Below, piece after piece: positions 1 to 7,771 of a DNA stretch of 64,000 nucleotides. Each line of letters begins with the position of its first letter. Position 1 is the first letter of the stretch. This DNA is from JBCDCY01 sp039180875 (lineage in GTDB: Bacteria; Pseudomonadota; Alphaproteobacteria; Rhodobacterales; Rhodobacteraceae): positions 62,001 to 126,000 of the forward strand of contig JBCDCY010000004.1 in the NCBI GenBank assembly GCA_039180875.1, read 5' to 3'. Made by a program: the position numbers and the translations under genes. A model generated the notes under the pieces. The model was not told where the DNA came from, did no database searches, and was given only the letters and a program-made list of their open reading frames with translations.

Positions 1-1
1 G

Positions 2-367
2 GCGGTGCACGCCATCGACTGCGCCTGTCTGGCCGCCTACGAGGACCGGCCGGAGCGCTGGATCGACCTGCGCTGGTCCGAGACGGCGCATCGCGCCACC
101 TACCGGTCCCAGATCGAGGTGTCGCTCGCCAACGATGCCGGTGTGCTCGGCCGGGTCTGCTCGCTGATCGGGGAGCATCGGGCCAATATCGCGGACATCC
201 GTCTCACCGAGAAGAAACCGGACTTTTACCGGGCCGTGATTGATATCGAGGTGCGCGACGCTAAACACCTGCATAACATTCGCCTGGCGATCGAGGCGGA
301 CGCGGCGGTCACCGGGGTGAAACGGGTGCGTCGCGATCGGGAGGAGGAGACGCCGGCGCGGGACTAG
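2..367 (+). CDS. rsh: RelA/SpoT-type (p)ppGpp synthetase/hydrolase, C-terminal end (partial)
   Basis: This is the last 121 codons of a RelA/SpoT homologue, cut by the left edge, so the hydrolase, synthetase and TGS domains are not visible. The stretch VHAIDCACLAAYEDRPERW resembles the segment just before the ACT domain in long Rsh proteins. Residues about 35-110 look like an ACT domain (VSLANDAGVLGRVCSLIGEH, then IRLTEKKPDFYRAVIDIEV), which senses regulatory signals in this family. Alphaproteobacteria usually have one bifunctional Rsh, and its position ahead of DUF2062 and pdxJ matches their usual gene order. The family call is firm; whether the missing part keeps both activities cannot be seen. 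Confidence 0.88.
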   Translation, partial: AVHAIDCACLAAYEDRPERWIDLRWSETAHRATYRSQIEVSLANDAGVLGRVCSLIGEHRANIADIRLTEKKPDFYRAVIDIEVRDAKHLHNIRLAIEADAAVTGVKRVRRDREEETPARD

Positions 368-498
368 GCCGTTGCCGCGGAACGGCCAAAAAACGGCCTC
401 ATCCGGCGTCTAGGCAAGAATCCGTCGGTGGGTGGCCGATGTGGTGGCGACGGGCGGCAACGTCCGATGGGTTGAGCGAGGTCGGGGTAAGGCACGGG

Positions 499-1182
499 AT
501 GATCTTCAAGCGGCGCAATCCCCTGACGATCTGGCAGCGCCTGCGGGCGTTGGTCTATCCCCAGGGCGGATGGCGCCGCGGCTTTGAATATCTCGGCCAC
601 CGGGTGCGCCGACTGCCGGACACACCGCATCGGGTGGCGCTTGGCCTCGCCTGCGGTGTGTTCGTCTCGTTCAGCCCATTCTTCGGCGTGCACTTCTTCT
701 ACGCCATGCTCATCGCCTGGCTGCTGGGCGGCAATATGGTGGCGAGCCTGATCGGCACCTTCGTCGGCAACCCTCTCACTTTCCCACTGATCGCCTGGTC
801 CTCGCTCGGCATCGGCCGCTGGATCGTGGGCGTGGTCAACCAGGAGTCGGAGTTCGAGGCGGTGGCCCGCGCCTTCGGCGACGCAGCCCGCGGCGCCTGG
901 CAGTCGGTGCGCAGCCTCTTCGGCTATGGGGAAGGGGCGTGGACGCGCCTGAGCGACTTCTTCTGGGACGTGTTCTTCCCCTACTATGTCGGCGGCCTGA
1001 TCCCCGGACTGATCGCCGCAGTGGTGATGTACTACCTCGCCCGCCCCCTGATCGCCGCCTATCAGAAGCGGCGCCGCAATAAGTTGATGGAGCGGGCGCG
1101 CCTGGCGATGAAGCGCCGCTCGCAGACCCTGCGCCAGGCCGCTGCCCGGGTCTCCGGCCCGAAGCCGGATCGCGCCACCTGA
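499..1182 (+). CDS. DUF2062 domain membrane protein
   Basis: A 227-residue protein of the DUF2062 family, function unknown. Hydrophobic segments at roughly residues 43-100 contain the typical signature GVFVSFSPFFGVHFFYAML and GTFVGNPLTFPLI. A second hydrophobic stretch lies near residues 175-200, followed by a strongly basic C-terminal tail rich in Lys/Arg. I chose ATG 499 (MIFKRRNPLTIW) over an upstream in-frame ATG at 439 because family members begin with a similar basic FKRR motif. The gene sits between rsh and pdxJ, as in many alphaproteobacteria. It is probably an inner-membrane protein; no catalytic residues are evident. Confidence 0.82.
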   Translation: MIFKRRNPLTIWQRLRALVYPQGGWRRGFEYLGHRVRRLPDTPHRVALGLACGVFVSFSPFFGVHFFYAMLIAWLLGGNMVASLIGTFVGNPLTFPLIAWSSLGIGRWIVGVVNQESEFEAVARAFGDAARGAWQSVRSLFGYGEGAWTRLSDFFWDVFFPYYVGGLIPGLIAAVVMYYLARPLIAAYQKRRRNKLMERARLAMKRRSQTLRQAAARVSGPKPDRAT

Positions 1183-1275
1183 TCAGGACCGGCCGGGCCT
1201 TTTCGGCGCTCTGAAAGCAGCCTAAGTCTCTTGGTGCAGACCGGCGTCGACGCCGGCCAAGGCGCGAGGTTTCCC

Positions 1276-2058
1276 ATGGCGCTCTCGACCCCGCTCGGCC
1301 GCCTGCGGCTGGGCGTCAACATTGATCACGTGGCCACGGTGCGAAACGCCCGGGGCGGCAGCACCCCCGACCCGATCCGGGCGGCGGAGCTGGCCCAGAC
1401 GGCCGGTGCCGACGGCATCACTGCCCATCTGCGGGAGGATCGCCGCCACATCACCGACGCCGACATCGACGGCCTGATGGCGGCGCTCACCCTGCCCCTC
1501 AACCTCGAGATGGCCGCGACGGAGGAGATGCAGGCCATCGCCCTCCGCCATCTGCCCCACGCCGTCTGCATCGTGCCCGAGCGGCGGGAGGAGCGCACCA
1601 CCGAGGGCGGCCTCGACGTCGCCCGCGACGAAAACCGTCTCGCGCATTTCATCGCCCCGCTCCGGGAAGCCGGCTGCCGCGTCTCGATCTTCATCGCCGC
1701 CGAACCGCGCCAGATCGAAGCAGCGGCCCGGATCGGCGCCCCCGTGGTGGAGCTGCACACCGGCGCCTATTGCGATGCCCACCATGAGGGCCGTCTTGAG
1801 GCTCGCGACGGGGAGCTTGCGCGCCTCGCCGATATGGCCCGGCTCGGCCACGGCCTGGGGCTCGAGGTCCATGCCGGCCATGGTCTCACCTACGAGACGG
1901 TGAAGCCGGTCGCCGCGCTGCCCGAGGTGATGGAGCTCAACATCGGTCATTTCCTGGTGGGAGAGGCGATCTTCTCCGGCCTCGACAGCGCCATCCGCCG
2001 GATGCGCGCCCTGATGGACGAGGCCCGGAACGAGGCGTTCGGCGAGGGCGCGGCGTGA
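1276..2058 (+). CDS. pdxJ: Pyridoxine 5'-phosphate synthase
   Basis: PdxJ condenses 1-deoxy-D-xylulose 5-phosphate with 3-amino-2-oxopropyl phosphate, the ring-closing step of the DXP-dependent vitamin B6 pathway. The 260-residue TIM barrel shows the family motifs in order: LGVNIDHVATVRNARGG near the N-terminus, HLREDRRHI, NLEMAATEEM, ERREERTTEGGLDV, ELHTGAYCDA and EVHAGHGLTYETV, which include the phosphate-binding and catalytic His/Glu positions. ATG 1276 is preceded by GAGGT at 1266-1270. The open frame extends upstream to a TTG at 1231, but that start would add residues with no family match. The stop overlaps the LysE-type gene start by 4 bases, implying cotranscription. Confidence 0.95.
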   Translation: MALSTPLGRLRLGVNIDHVATVRNARGGSTPDPIRAAELAQTAGADGITAHLREDRRHITDADIDGLMAALTLPLNLEMAATEEMQAIALRHLPHAVCIVPERREERTTEGGLDVARDENRLAHFIAPLREAGCRVSIFIAAEPRQIEAAARIGAPVVELHTGAYCDAHHEGRLEARDGELARLADMARLGHGLGLEVHAGHGLTYETVKPVAALPEVMELNIGHFLVGEAIFSGLDSAIRRMRALMDEARNEAFGEGAA

Positions 2059-2693
2059 GCCTGGCCGAGGCCGGGCCACTCCTCGCTTCTGCCGCCGCCT
2101 TCTTCGTCGCGGCCGCGGCGCCGGGGCCGGCAACGCTCGCCGTGGCCGGCACCGCGATGGCGGCCGGCCGCCGGGCGGCGCTTGTGCTTGGCGCGGGCCT
2201 CACCCTCGGCCTCGCGGCCTGGGGCGGGCTGGTGGGGCTTGGCCTCGGCGCCCTGGTCCTGGCCTCGCCGACCGCGCTTCTGCTGCTGCGGCTCGGCGGC
2301 GGGGCGATCCTGCTCTGGTTCGCCTGGCAGTCTGCCCGGGCGGCGCTGGCGCGCGGCACCGCGCCCCGGGGCGTCGCCCCTGCGCCGGCGGGCGCGCTCT
2401 TCGCCCGGGGGTTCTTCCTCAACCTCCTCAACCCAAAGGCCGCGCTGGCCTGGGCTGCGGTCATCGCCATCGGCCTGCCGGCGGACCCCGTCCGAGGAGA
2501 GATCGCCCTGATCGTCGCCACCTGCGCGACCCTCGGCGGCGCGATCTACACCGCCTATGCCCTCGGCTTCTCCACGGCGCCAGTGCGGGCGGCCTACGCC
2601 CGGGCGCGGCGCTGGATCGAGGGCGTGGTGGCGGCCCTATTCGCAGCCGCCGGCGCGCGGCTGATCCTCGACCGGGGGATCGCCGCACCCTGA
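2055..2693 (+). CDS. LysE/RhtB family amino-acid exporter
   Basis: A 212-residue inner-membrane protein of the LysE/RhtB superfamily, which exports amino acids or related metabolites. The N-terminus contains the family pattern FFVAAAAPGPATLAVAGTAM and a basic loop RRAALVLGAGLTLG. Five to six hydrophobic helices follow, with the conserved FLNLLNPKAALAW in the middle, matching the typical length of 200-215 residues. It starts with GTG overlapping the pdxJ stop (GTGA). The substrate cannot be deduced. Its position between pdxJ and acpS is not part of the usual alphaproteobacterial order, so it is probably a lineage-specific insertion. Confidence 0.85.
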   Translation: MSLAEAGPLLASAAAFFVAAAAPGPATLAVAGTAMAAGRRAALVLGAGLTLGLAAWGGLVGLGLGALVLASPTALLLLRLGGGAILLWFAWQSARAALARGTAPRGVAPAPAGALFARGFFLNLLNPKAALAWAAVIAIGLPADPVRGEIALIVATCATLGGAIYTAYALGFSTAPVRAAYARARRWIEGVVAALFAAAGARLILDRGIAAP

Positions 2694-2875
2694 CGGTCGG
2701 CGCCCTGCCGCCGCGCTCTCTGCGGTCTATGCGATCCTACCCCGGCCGACCCTCGCAGCAGGCACGACGACCGCCGCACAACCACCGATCCGCGCCCCGC
2801 CGAAGGTCTGAGAGCCCCCCACGACATCCGCGCGCCCGCTCGGGCCGCGCCCTCTCAGATATTCGGAGACCCCAG

Positions 2876-3400
2876 ATGAAACTCACCGCATTTGCGGCAA
2901 CGGCGGCGCCTGTCCTGCCGGCGCTGCCCACCCTTTCCCACGCCACCCTCGAGGTCCAGGAGGCCGAAGTGAACTCGACCTACAAGGGCGTCATGCGCGT
3001 CGGCCATGGATGTGAGGGCGAGGCGACCAACGTCGTGCGCATTCAGATCCCCGAGGGCGTCATCGCCGTGAAACCGATGCCGAAGCCCGGCTGGACGCTG
3101 GAGACGGTCACCGGTGACTATGCCCAAAGCTACGAGTACTACGGCACCCACACCGAAGGCGTGAAGGAGATCGTCTGGACCGGCGAGTTGCTCGACGCGC
3201 ATTACGACGAGTTCGTATTCCGCGCCCGCCTGACCGACGCCCTCGAGGTCGATCAGATGCTCTTCTTCCCGACGGTGCAGGAATGCGCCAGCGGCGAGCA
3301 TGCCTGGATCGAAATCCCGGCCGCGGGTCAGGATCCGCATGAGCTCGAGAGCCCGGCGCCGGGCCTGATGCTGATCGGCGGCGGCCACGCGCACCACTAG
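2876..3400 (+). CDS. YcnI-like DUF1775 periplasmic protein, possibly copper-binding
   Basis: A 174-residue secreted protein of the DUF1775/YcnI type. Residues 1-21 form a signal peptide (MKLTAFAATAAPVLPALPTLS), and cleavage would expose a new N-terminus beginning H-A-T-L-E-V. In YcnI homologues an N-terminal histidine and a conserved Trp take part in copper binding, and KPGWTLETVTG here contains such a Trp. The C-terminus ends in a His-rich HAHH. ATG 2876 has CGGAGA upstream at 2864-2869. No copper chaperone or CopC/CopD gene is adjacent, so a copper role rests on family knowledge only. Two perfect hairpins follow the stop. Confidence 0.75.
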   Translation: MKLTAFAATAAPVLPALPTLSHATLEVQEAEVNSTYKGVMRVGHGCEGEATNVVRIQIPEGVIAVKPMPKPGWTLETVTGDYAQSYEYYGTHTEGVKEIVWTGELLDAHYDEFVFRARLTDALEVDQMLFFPTVQECASGEHAWIEIPAAGQDPHELESPAPGLMLIGGGHAHH

Positions 3401-3411
3401 GCGCTTGCTCG

Positions 3412-3448
3412 GGCCCGCGCCGGCTTGACACCACTGCCGGCGCGGGCC
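3412..3448 (+). terminator. Perfect 13-bp stem hairpin after the YcnI-like gene
   Basis: Bases 3412-3424 pair perfectly with 3436-3448 around an 11-base loop, starting 11 bases after the DUF1775 stop. The stem is almost all G/C. There is no U tract, so classic intrinsic termination is uncertain; it may work with Rho or protect the 3' end. Confidence 0.6.
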
Positions 3449-3483
3449 GACATGGGCGCCCCGTCCAGGAGCGCGCCCATGTC
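3449..3483 (+). terminator. Second tandem hairpin, upstream of acpS
   Basis: GACATGGGCGC at 3449-3459 is perfectly complementary to 3473-3483 with a 13-base loop. It abuts the previous hairpin and ends 24 bases before the chosen acpS start, so it lies in the acpS leader if transcription enters from upstream. Confidence 0.5.
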
Positions 3484-3507
3484 CGCCAGCCCGTGCCGAG
3501 CGCACCG

Positions 3508-3906
3508 ATGATCATCGGCATCGGCTCCGACCTTGCCGACATCCGGCGGATCGAGAAGACGCTGGAGCGCTTCGGCGAGAAGTTCATCCACCGCTGTTTC
3601 ACCGAGATCGAGCGGGCGAAGTCCGAGCGTCGGCGGGAACGCGCGGCCTCCTACGCCAAGCGCTGGGCGGCGAAGGAGGCATGCTCCAAGGCGCTCGGCA
3701 CCGGCCTACGCATGGGGGTCGCCTGGCGCGAGATGGGGGTGGTGAACCTGCCGACCGGGCAGCCCACCATGGCGCTGACCGGCGGTGCGGCGGCGCGGCT
3801 CGCCAAGATGCTGCCGGCGGGGCACGAGGCGCATATCCACATCACGATCACCGACGACCACCCCTACGCCCAGGCCTTCGTGGTGATCGAGGCCCGGCCG
3901 CTGTGA
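3508..3906 (+). CDS. acpS: Holo-[acyl-carrier-protein] synthase
   Basis: AcpS transfers the 4'-phosphopantetheine arm from coenzyme A to apo-ACP, activating it for fatty acid synthesis. The 132-residue protein is full length for the family and starts MIIGIGSDLADIRRIE, carrying the Mg-binding Asp. The second signature, KRWAAKEACSKALGTG, supplies the conserved Glu/Lys of the WxxKEA motif. I chose ATG 3508 because homologues start at MIxGIGxD; a GTG at 3493 would add five residues. The stop overlaps the next gene's GTG start, so acpS probably heads an operon running towards lepB. Confidence 0.93.
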   Translation: MIIGIGSDLADIRRIEKTLERFGEKFIHRCFTEIERAKSERRRERAASYAKRWAAKEACSKALGTGLRMGVAWREMGVVNLPTGQPTMALTGGAAARLAKMLPAGHEAHIHITITDDHPYAQAFVVIEARPL

Positions 3907-4967
3907 GCCCTGTGGGCCGTGCCGTCCTGATTGGCTCGATGCGCAACGAGGCGCCCTATGTGGTCGAATGGGTCGTATATCACCGGATGATCGGCTTCAC
4001 CGACATCCTGCTCTTCACCAACGACTGCACCGACGGCACCGACGCGATCGCCGAGCGCTTGGCCGCCCTCGGCCAGGTCCGGCACCTGCCGAACCCGGTG
4101 GCGGGAGAGGTCCGTCCCCTCCGCCAAGCGCTGGAGCGGGCCCGCGCGATGCCGCTGGTCGCCGAGGCTGATTGGGTCATGGCGCTCGATGCCGACGAGT
4201 TCCTCAACATCCATGCGGGCGCTGGGCGGATCGAGGATCTGCTGGAGGCCGCGCCGTCGGTCGACCTCTTCCTCATCAACTGGCGCCACCTGGCCGACCC
4301 CGATGCCGTGAACTGGCAACCGGGCCTGGTGACGGAGCGGTTCGTGCGCGCCGGACCCATGCGCACGCCCGTCAGCGCGGCGGTGAAGTCGCTCTTCCGT
4401 GAGCCCACGCGCTACGGCCGCTTCTCCGCCCATATGCCGTGGGACCCGGCGGAGCCCGGTGGCATCCGGGTCGCCAACGGCTCCGGCCGGCCGATCGAGG
4501 GGGTGTTCGAGAAGCCGCTCAACCGGGCCTACCGCCTGACCGGGCCGGACGCAGGCCTGCGCCTCGCCCAAGTCAACCACTACGCGACCAAGTCGCTCGA
4601 AGCCTATGTGCTGAAGAAGATGCGCGGCTCCGGCAACAACAAGCCGCACCGCTTCGACCGTGCCTATTGGCAGAAGCGCAACGAGGTGGATCGGGAGGAT
4701 CGCACGATCCAGCGCCATCTGCCCGCCCTTCGCGCCGCCTGCGCGGCCCTTCTGGCCGACCCGGCCCTGGCCGATCTGCAGCGCCAGGGCGAGGCGGCCC
4801 ACCGGGCGATGATCGCCGAGGCCCGGGCGGCGGGGCAGGTGAGCCTCGAAGCCCTCGACGCCCTCACCGACGACCGGGCGCTGGCCCGCCAGGCGGAACG
4901 CTCCCTCGGCCGCCGCCTTGGCCGCCTGCTGGGCCGGGGCGCGCGGGCCGGCGGCCGCTTGACTTGA
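3903..4967 (+). CDS. Glycosyltransferase family 2-like protein
   Basis: A 354-residue soluble protein resembling the GT2-like group (Pfam Glyco_tranf_2_4 type). The N-terminus GSMRNEAPYVVEWVVYHR is typical, followed by LLFTNDCTDGTD and a DxD-type metal/nucleotide-sugar motif, LDADEF, at about residues 95-100. Later conserved stretches include INWRHL and the NHYATKSLEAYVLKK region. The C-terminal 80 residues are Ala/Arg-rich and low complexity. It starts at GTG 3903, overlapping the acpS stop; GTG 3912 is an alternative. No polysaccharide genes are nearby, so acceptor and sugar are unknown. It sits between acpS and lepB, which usually are neighbours. Confidence 0.78.
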   Translation: MSPVGRAVLIGSMRNEAPYVVEWVVYHRMIGFTDILLFTNDCTDGTDAIAERLAALGQVRHLPNPVAGEVRPLRQALERARAMPLVAEADWVMALDADEFLNIHAGAGRIEDLLEAAPSVDLFLINWRHLADPDAVNWQPGLVTERFVRAGPMRTPVSAAVKSLFREPTRYGRFSAHMPWDPAEPGGIRVANGSGRPIEGVFEKPLNRAYRLTGPDAGLRLAQVNHYATKSLEAYVLKKMRGSGNNKPHRFDRAYWQKRNEVDREDRTIQRHLPALRAACAALLADPALADLQRQGEAAHRAMIAEARAAGQVSLEALDALTDDRALARQAERSLGRRLGRLLGRGARAGGRLT

Positions 4968-5035
4968 CCGACGCGCCACGCCACAAGGCGCGCGCCGCCC
5001 GGAGGGGGGTTTGACCCATCGCGACCGGAGGGGGG

Positions 5036-5824
5036 ATGGCCACAAAGACCCGTAGTTCGTGGCAGGTGGGTGAGCTTCTGCGCACCATCATCTATGCCCT
5101 CCTGTTGGCCGGCCTGCTCCGCACGCTGCTCTTCCAGCCGTTCTGGATCCCCTCGGGCTCGATGAAGCCCACGTTGCTGATCGGCGACTTCCTGTTCGTC
5201 AACAAGTTCGCCTACGGCTATTCCCGCCACTCCTGCCCCTGGTCGCTCTGCCCGTTCGAGGGGCGGATCCTCGGGAGTTTGCCGGAGCGCGGCGATGTGG
5301 CCGTCTTCAAGCATCCCACCAGCAACGCCGACTTCATCAAGCGGATCATTGGCCTGCCCGGCGACCGGATCGAGATGCGGGACGGCCGGCTGATCCTGAA
5401 CGGCGTTCTGGTGCCGCAGGAGCCCGCCGGCACCTTCGTCGAGTTGAAGGAGCTGCAGGGCCCCGAAGGCAATGTCCCCCAGTGCAGCAATTCACCGGTG
5501 GGGCTCGGCGGCGTGTGCGAGAAGGGACAGGCGGTCGAGGAGCTGCCAAACGGTCGCAGCTATAATGTGCTGAACATCGGCGACGGCGGTAGCGGCGACA
5601 ACACCGAGGTTTTCGTGGTGCCGGAGGGGCACGTCTTCGCCATGGGCGACAACCGCGACAACTCCCAAGACAGCCGGGTGGGCCGGCGTTCCCGCGGCGT
5701 CGGCTTTGTTCCTGTGGAGAACCTGGTGGGCCGGGCCGATCGCATCATCATCTCGTCGTCCGGATCGGTGATCATCAACTTCCTGACCTGGCGCGGCGAC
5801 CGCTTCTTCAGGGGAGTCGATTGA
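5036..5824 (+). CDS. lepB: Signal peptidase I
   Basis: LepB is the inner-membrane serine protease that removes signal peptides from exported pre-proteins. The 262-residue protein has one N-terminal transmembrane helix (about residues 15-33). The nucleophile Ser42 lies in PSGSMKPTLLIGD and the general base Lys102 in FIKRIIGLPGD. The downstream box MGDNRDNSQDSR is intact. ATG 5036 follows a strong GGAGGGGGG-like ribosome site (5026-5034). Its stop overlaps the rnc TTG start by 4 bases, so LepB and RNase III are translationally coupled, as is common in proteobacteria. Confidence 0.96.
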   Translation: MATKTRSSWQVGELLRTIIYALLLAGLLRTLLFQPFWIPSGSMKPTLLIGDFLFVNKFAYGYSRHSCPWSLCPFEGRILGSLPERGDVAVFKHPTSNADFIKRIIGLPGDRIEMRDGRLILNGVLVPQEPAGTFVELKELQGPEGNVPQCSNSPVGLGGVCEKGQAVEELPNGRSYNVLNIGDGGSGDNTEVFVVPEGHVFAMGDNRDNSQDSRVGRRSRGVGFVPVENLVGRADRIIISSSGSVIINFLTWRGDRFFRGVD

Positions 5825-6519
5825 GCCGATCGAAAGCGCGCGCCGCCTTTGAGGCTCGCCTGGGGCACAGCTTCGACCGCCCCGATCTGCTTCGCCGCGC
5901 CCTCACCCATGCCTCCGCCGCGACGGAGGGGCGACCTGACAACCAGCGTCTGGAATTCCTCGGCGACCGCGTGCTCGGCCTGGTGATCGCCGAGGCCTTG
6001 ATGGGCGAGGCGCCCGACGCGGCGGAGGGGGAGCTGGCACCCCGGCTCAACGCGTTGGTGCGGAAGGAGACCTGTGCGGAGGTCGCGGCGGAGATCGACG
6101 TGGGCGACGCCATGACCCTCGGCCGGTCGGAGCTGCTCTCGGGTGGCCGCCGGCGGGTAACGATCCTGGGCGATGCGATGGAGGCGGTGATCGCCGCGGT
6201 CTACCTCGACGCCGGCCTCGATGCGGCCCGCCAGCTCATCCTGCGCCATTGGGGCGCGCGGATCGCGGCCTCCGAAGGCCAGGCGCTCGACGCCAAGACG
6301 GCGCTCCAGGAATGGGCCCAGGCAAGGGGCCTGCAGCCGCCCCGCTATGTCGAGGCCGGCCGCTCCGGTCCCGACCACGCCCCGACTTTTGTCATCGTCG
6401 CCCGGCTCGAGACCGGGGTGGAGGCCGAGGGGCGCGCGCCCTCGAAACGCGCCGCCCAACAGGAGGCCGCCGCCGCCTTGCTGGAGCGGATCGAGGACCC
6501 GGACGAGGTCCAGCCATGA
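5821..6519 (+). CDS. rnc: Ribonuclease III
   Basis: RNase III cleaves double-stranded RNA, notably rRNA precursors. The 232-residue protein begins at TTG 5821, inside the lepB stop. The signature NQRLEFLGDRVLGLVIAE supplies Glu45 and Asp49, and ILGDAMEAVIAAVYLD supplies Asp118 and Glu121, so all four metal-binding acidic residues are present. A C-terminal dsRNA-binding domain runs from about residue 157 to the end, with KTALQEWAQ and APSKRAAQQEAA. The rare TTG start and tight overlap suggest low, coupled translation. era follows with a 4-base overlap. Confidence 0.96.
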   Translation: MSRSKARAAFEARLGHSFDRPDLLRRALTHASAATEGRPDNQRLEFLGDRVLGLVIAEALMGEAPDAAEGELAPRLNALVRKETCAEVAAEIDVGDAMTLGRSELLSGGRRRVTILGDAMEAVIAAVYLDAGLDAARQLILRHWGARIAASEGQALDAKTALQEWAQARGLQPPRYVEAGRSGPDHAPTFVIVARLETGVEAEGRAPSKRAAQQEAAAALLERIEDPDEVQP

Positions 6520-7430
6520 GCACCCGCGCCGGCTTCGTCGCCCTGATCGGGGAGCCCAATGCGGGCAAGTCCACCCTGCTCAATGCCGTGGTCGGCGCAA
6601 AGGTCGCCGCCGTCACCCACAAGGTGCAAACCACCCGCACCCGGATCCGCGGCATCACCATGGAGGGTGCAGCCCAGATCGTCTTCGTCGACACGCCGGG
6701 CCTGTTCGCGCCGCGCCGGCGGCTCGACCGCGCCATGGTCGCGGCCGCCTGGGGCGGGGCGGCCGACGCCGATGTCGTCGTCCTGCTGGTCGAGGCCCAG
6801 CGCGGCCTTACGGACGGGGTGCGCGACATCCTCACAGCCCTCGCCGAACGCACCCCGCCCGGCCAGCAACGCGTGCTCGCCATCAACAAGATCGACCGCG
6901 TCCGGCGCGAGGCGTTGCTCGCCCTCTCGGCCGAGATGAACGCGGCGGCGGAGTTCGCGGCGACCTTCATGATCTCCGCCACCCGGGGTCACGGCATCGC
7001 CGATCTCCGCCGCTGGCTGGCCGAGGCGTTGCCGGAGGGGCCGTTTCTCTACCCCGAGGATCAGATCGCCGATCTGCCGCTCCGCCTGATCGCCGCCGAG
7101 ATGACGCGAGAGAAGCTGACGCTTCGCCTGCACCAGGAACTGCCCTACCAGCTCACCGTCGAGACCGAGCAGTGGGAGGATCGCAAGGACGGCTCCGTCC
7201 GGATCGAGCAGGTGATCTACGTGATCCGCGACGGCCACCGCGGCATCGTCCTCGGCAACAAGGGCGCGACGATCAAGGCGGTGGGCCAGGCCGCGCGGGC
7301 GGATCTCGAGGCCTTCCTCGAGCGCCGCGTGCATCTCTTCCTCGACGTGCGGGTGCGCAAGGGCTGGTTGGAGGAGCCGGAGCGCTACGCCGAGATGGGC
7401 CTCGATTTCCGCGACGGGCAGGGCGAATGA
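6516..7430 (+). CDS. era: GTPase Era
   Basis: Era is an essential GTPase that binds the 3' end of 16S rRNA and acts in 30S maturation. The 304-residue protein shows G1 (GEPNAGKST), G3 (DTPG) and G4 (NKID), and a C-terminal KH RNA-binding domain containing VLGNKGATIKAVGQAARADL. ATG 6516 overlaps the rnc stop (ATGA). The frame is open further upstream, but that region lies inside rnc and has no Era similarity. The lepB-rnc-era-recO order is classic. Confidence 0.96.
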   Translation: MSTRAGFVALIGEPNAGKSTLLNAVVGAKVAAVTHKVQTTRTRIRGITMEGAAQIVFVDTPGLFAPRRRLDRAMVAAAWGGAADADVVVLLVEAQRGLTDGVRDILTALAERTPPGQQRVLAINKIDRVRREALLALSAEMNAAAEFAATFMISATRGHGIADLRRWLAEALPEGPFLYPEDQIADLPLRLIAAEMTREKLTLRLHQELPYQLTVETEQWEDRKDGSVRIEQVIYVIRDGHRGIVLGNKGATIKAVGQAARADLEAFLERRVHLFLDVRVRKGWLEEPERYAEMGLDFRDGQGE

Positions 7431-7762
7431 GCAGCGCACGCCTCGCCTCCGGCATCTGGGTCGATGCCTACCGCGCCAGGCTGGCGGCTGAGGCGATCCC
7501 GCTCTTCGTGCTGGCCAAGGGGGACGAGACGGCGGGGGCGATCCTGGTGAAGCTCAACACCCTCGACGGCCGCGCCTGCGCCTTCCAGCGCGGTCTGGAC
7601 GGCGACGGGGAGCGCGCCTGGATCGTGCTGGCCGAGGGGCCAGAGGCCGAGGTCGACGCCGCGCTTGCCCGCCAGCGCCTGTTCGATCCCGACCTCTGGA
7701 TCGTCGAGGTGGAGGATCGCCAAGGGCGCCACATGCTCGACAGCCCCGGATTGGGCGCCTAG
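7427..7762 (+). CDS. DUF1491 family protein
   Basis: A 111-residue protein of the DUF1491 family, which is found mainly in alphaproteobacteria next to era and recO. Visible conserved stretches are SGIWVDAYRARL near the start, FVLAKGDETAGAILVKLN, and the C-terminal DPDLWIVEVEDRQGRHML. It has no signal peptide or membrane segment and no recognisable catalytic motif. ATG 7427 overlaps the era stop by 4 bases, so it is expressed with era. Function is unknown; the constant neighbourhood hints at a link with RNA processing or DNA repair, but this is only inference from context. Confidence 0.82.
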   Translation: MSSARLASGIWVDAYRARLAAEAIPLFVLAKGDETAGAILVKLNTLDGRACAFQRGLDGDGERAWIVLAEGPEAEVDAALARQRLFDPDLWIVEVEDRQGRHMLDSPGLGA

Positions 7763-7771
7763 GCCCGGGCG

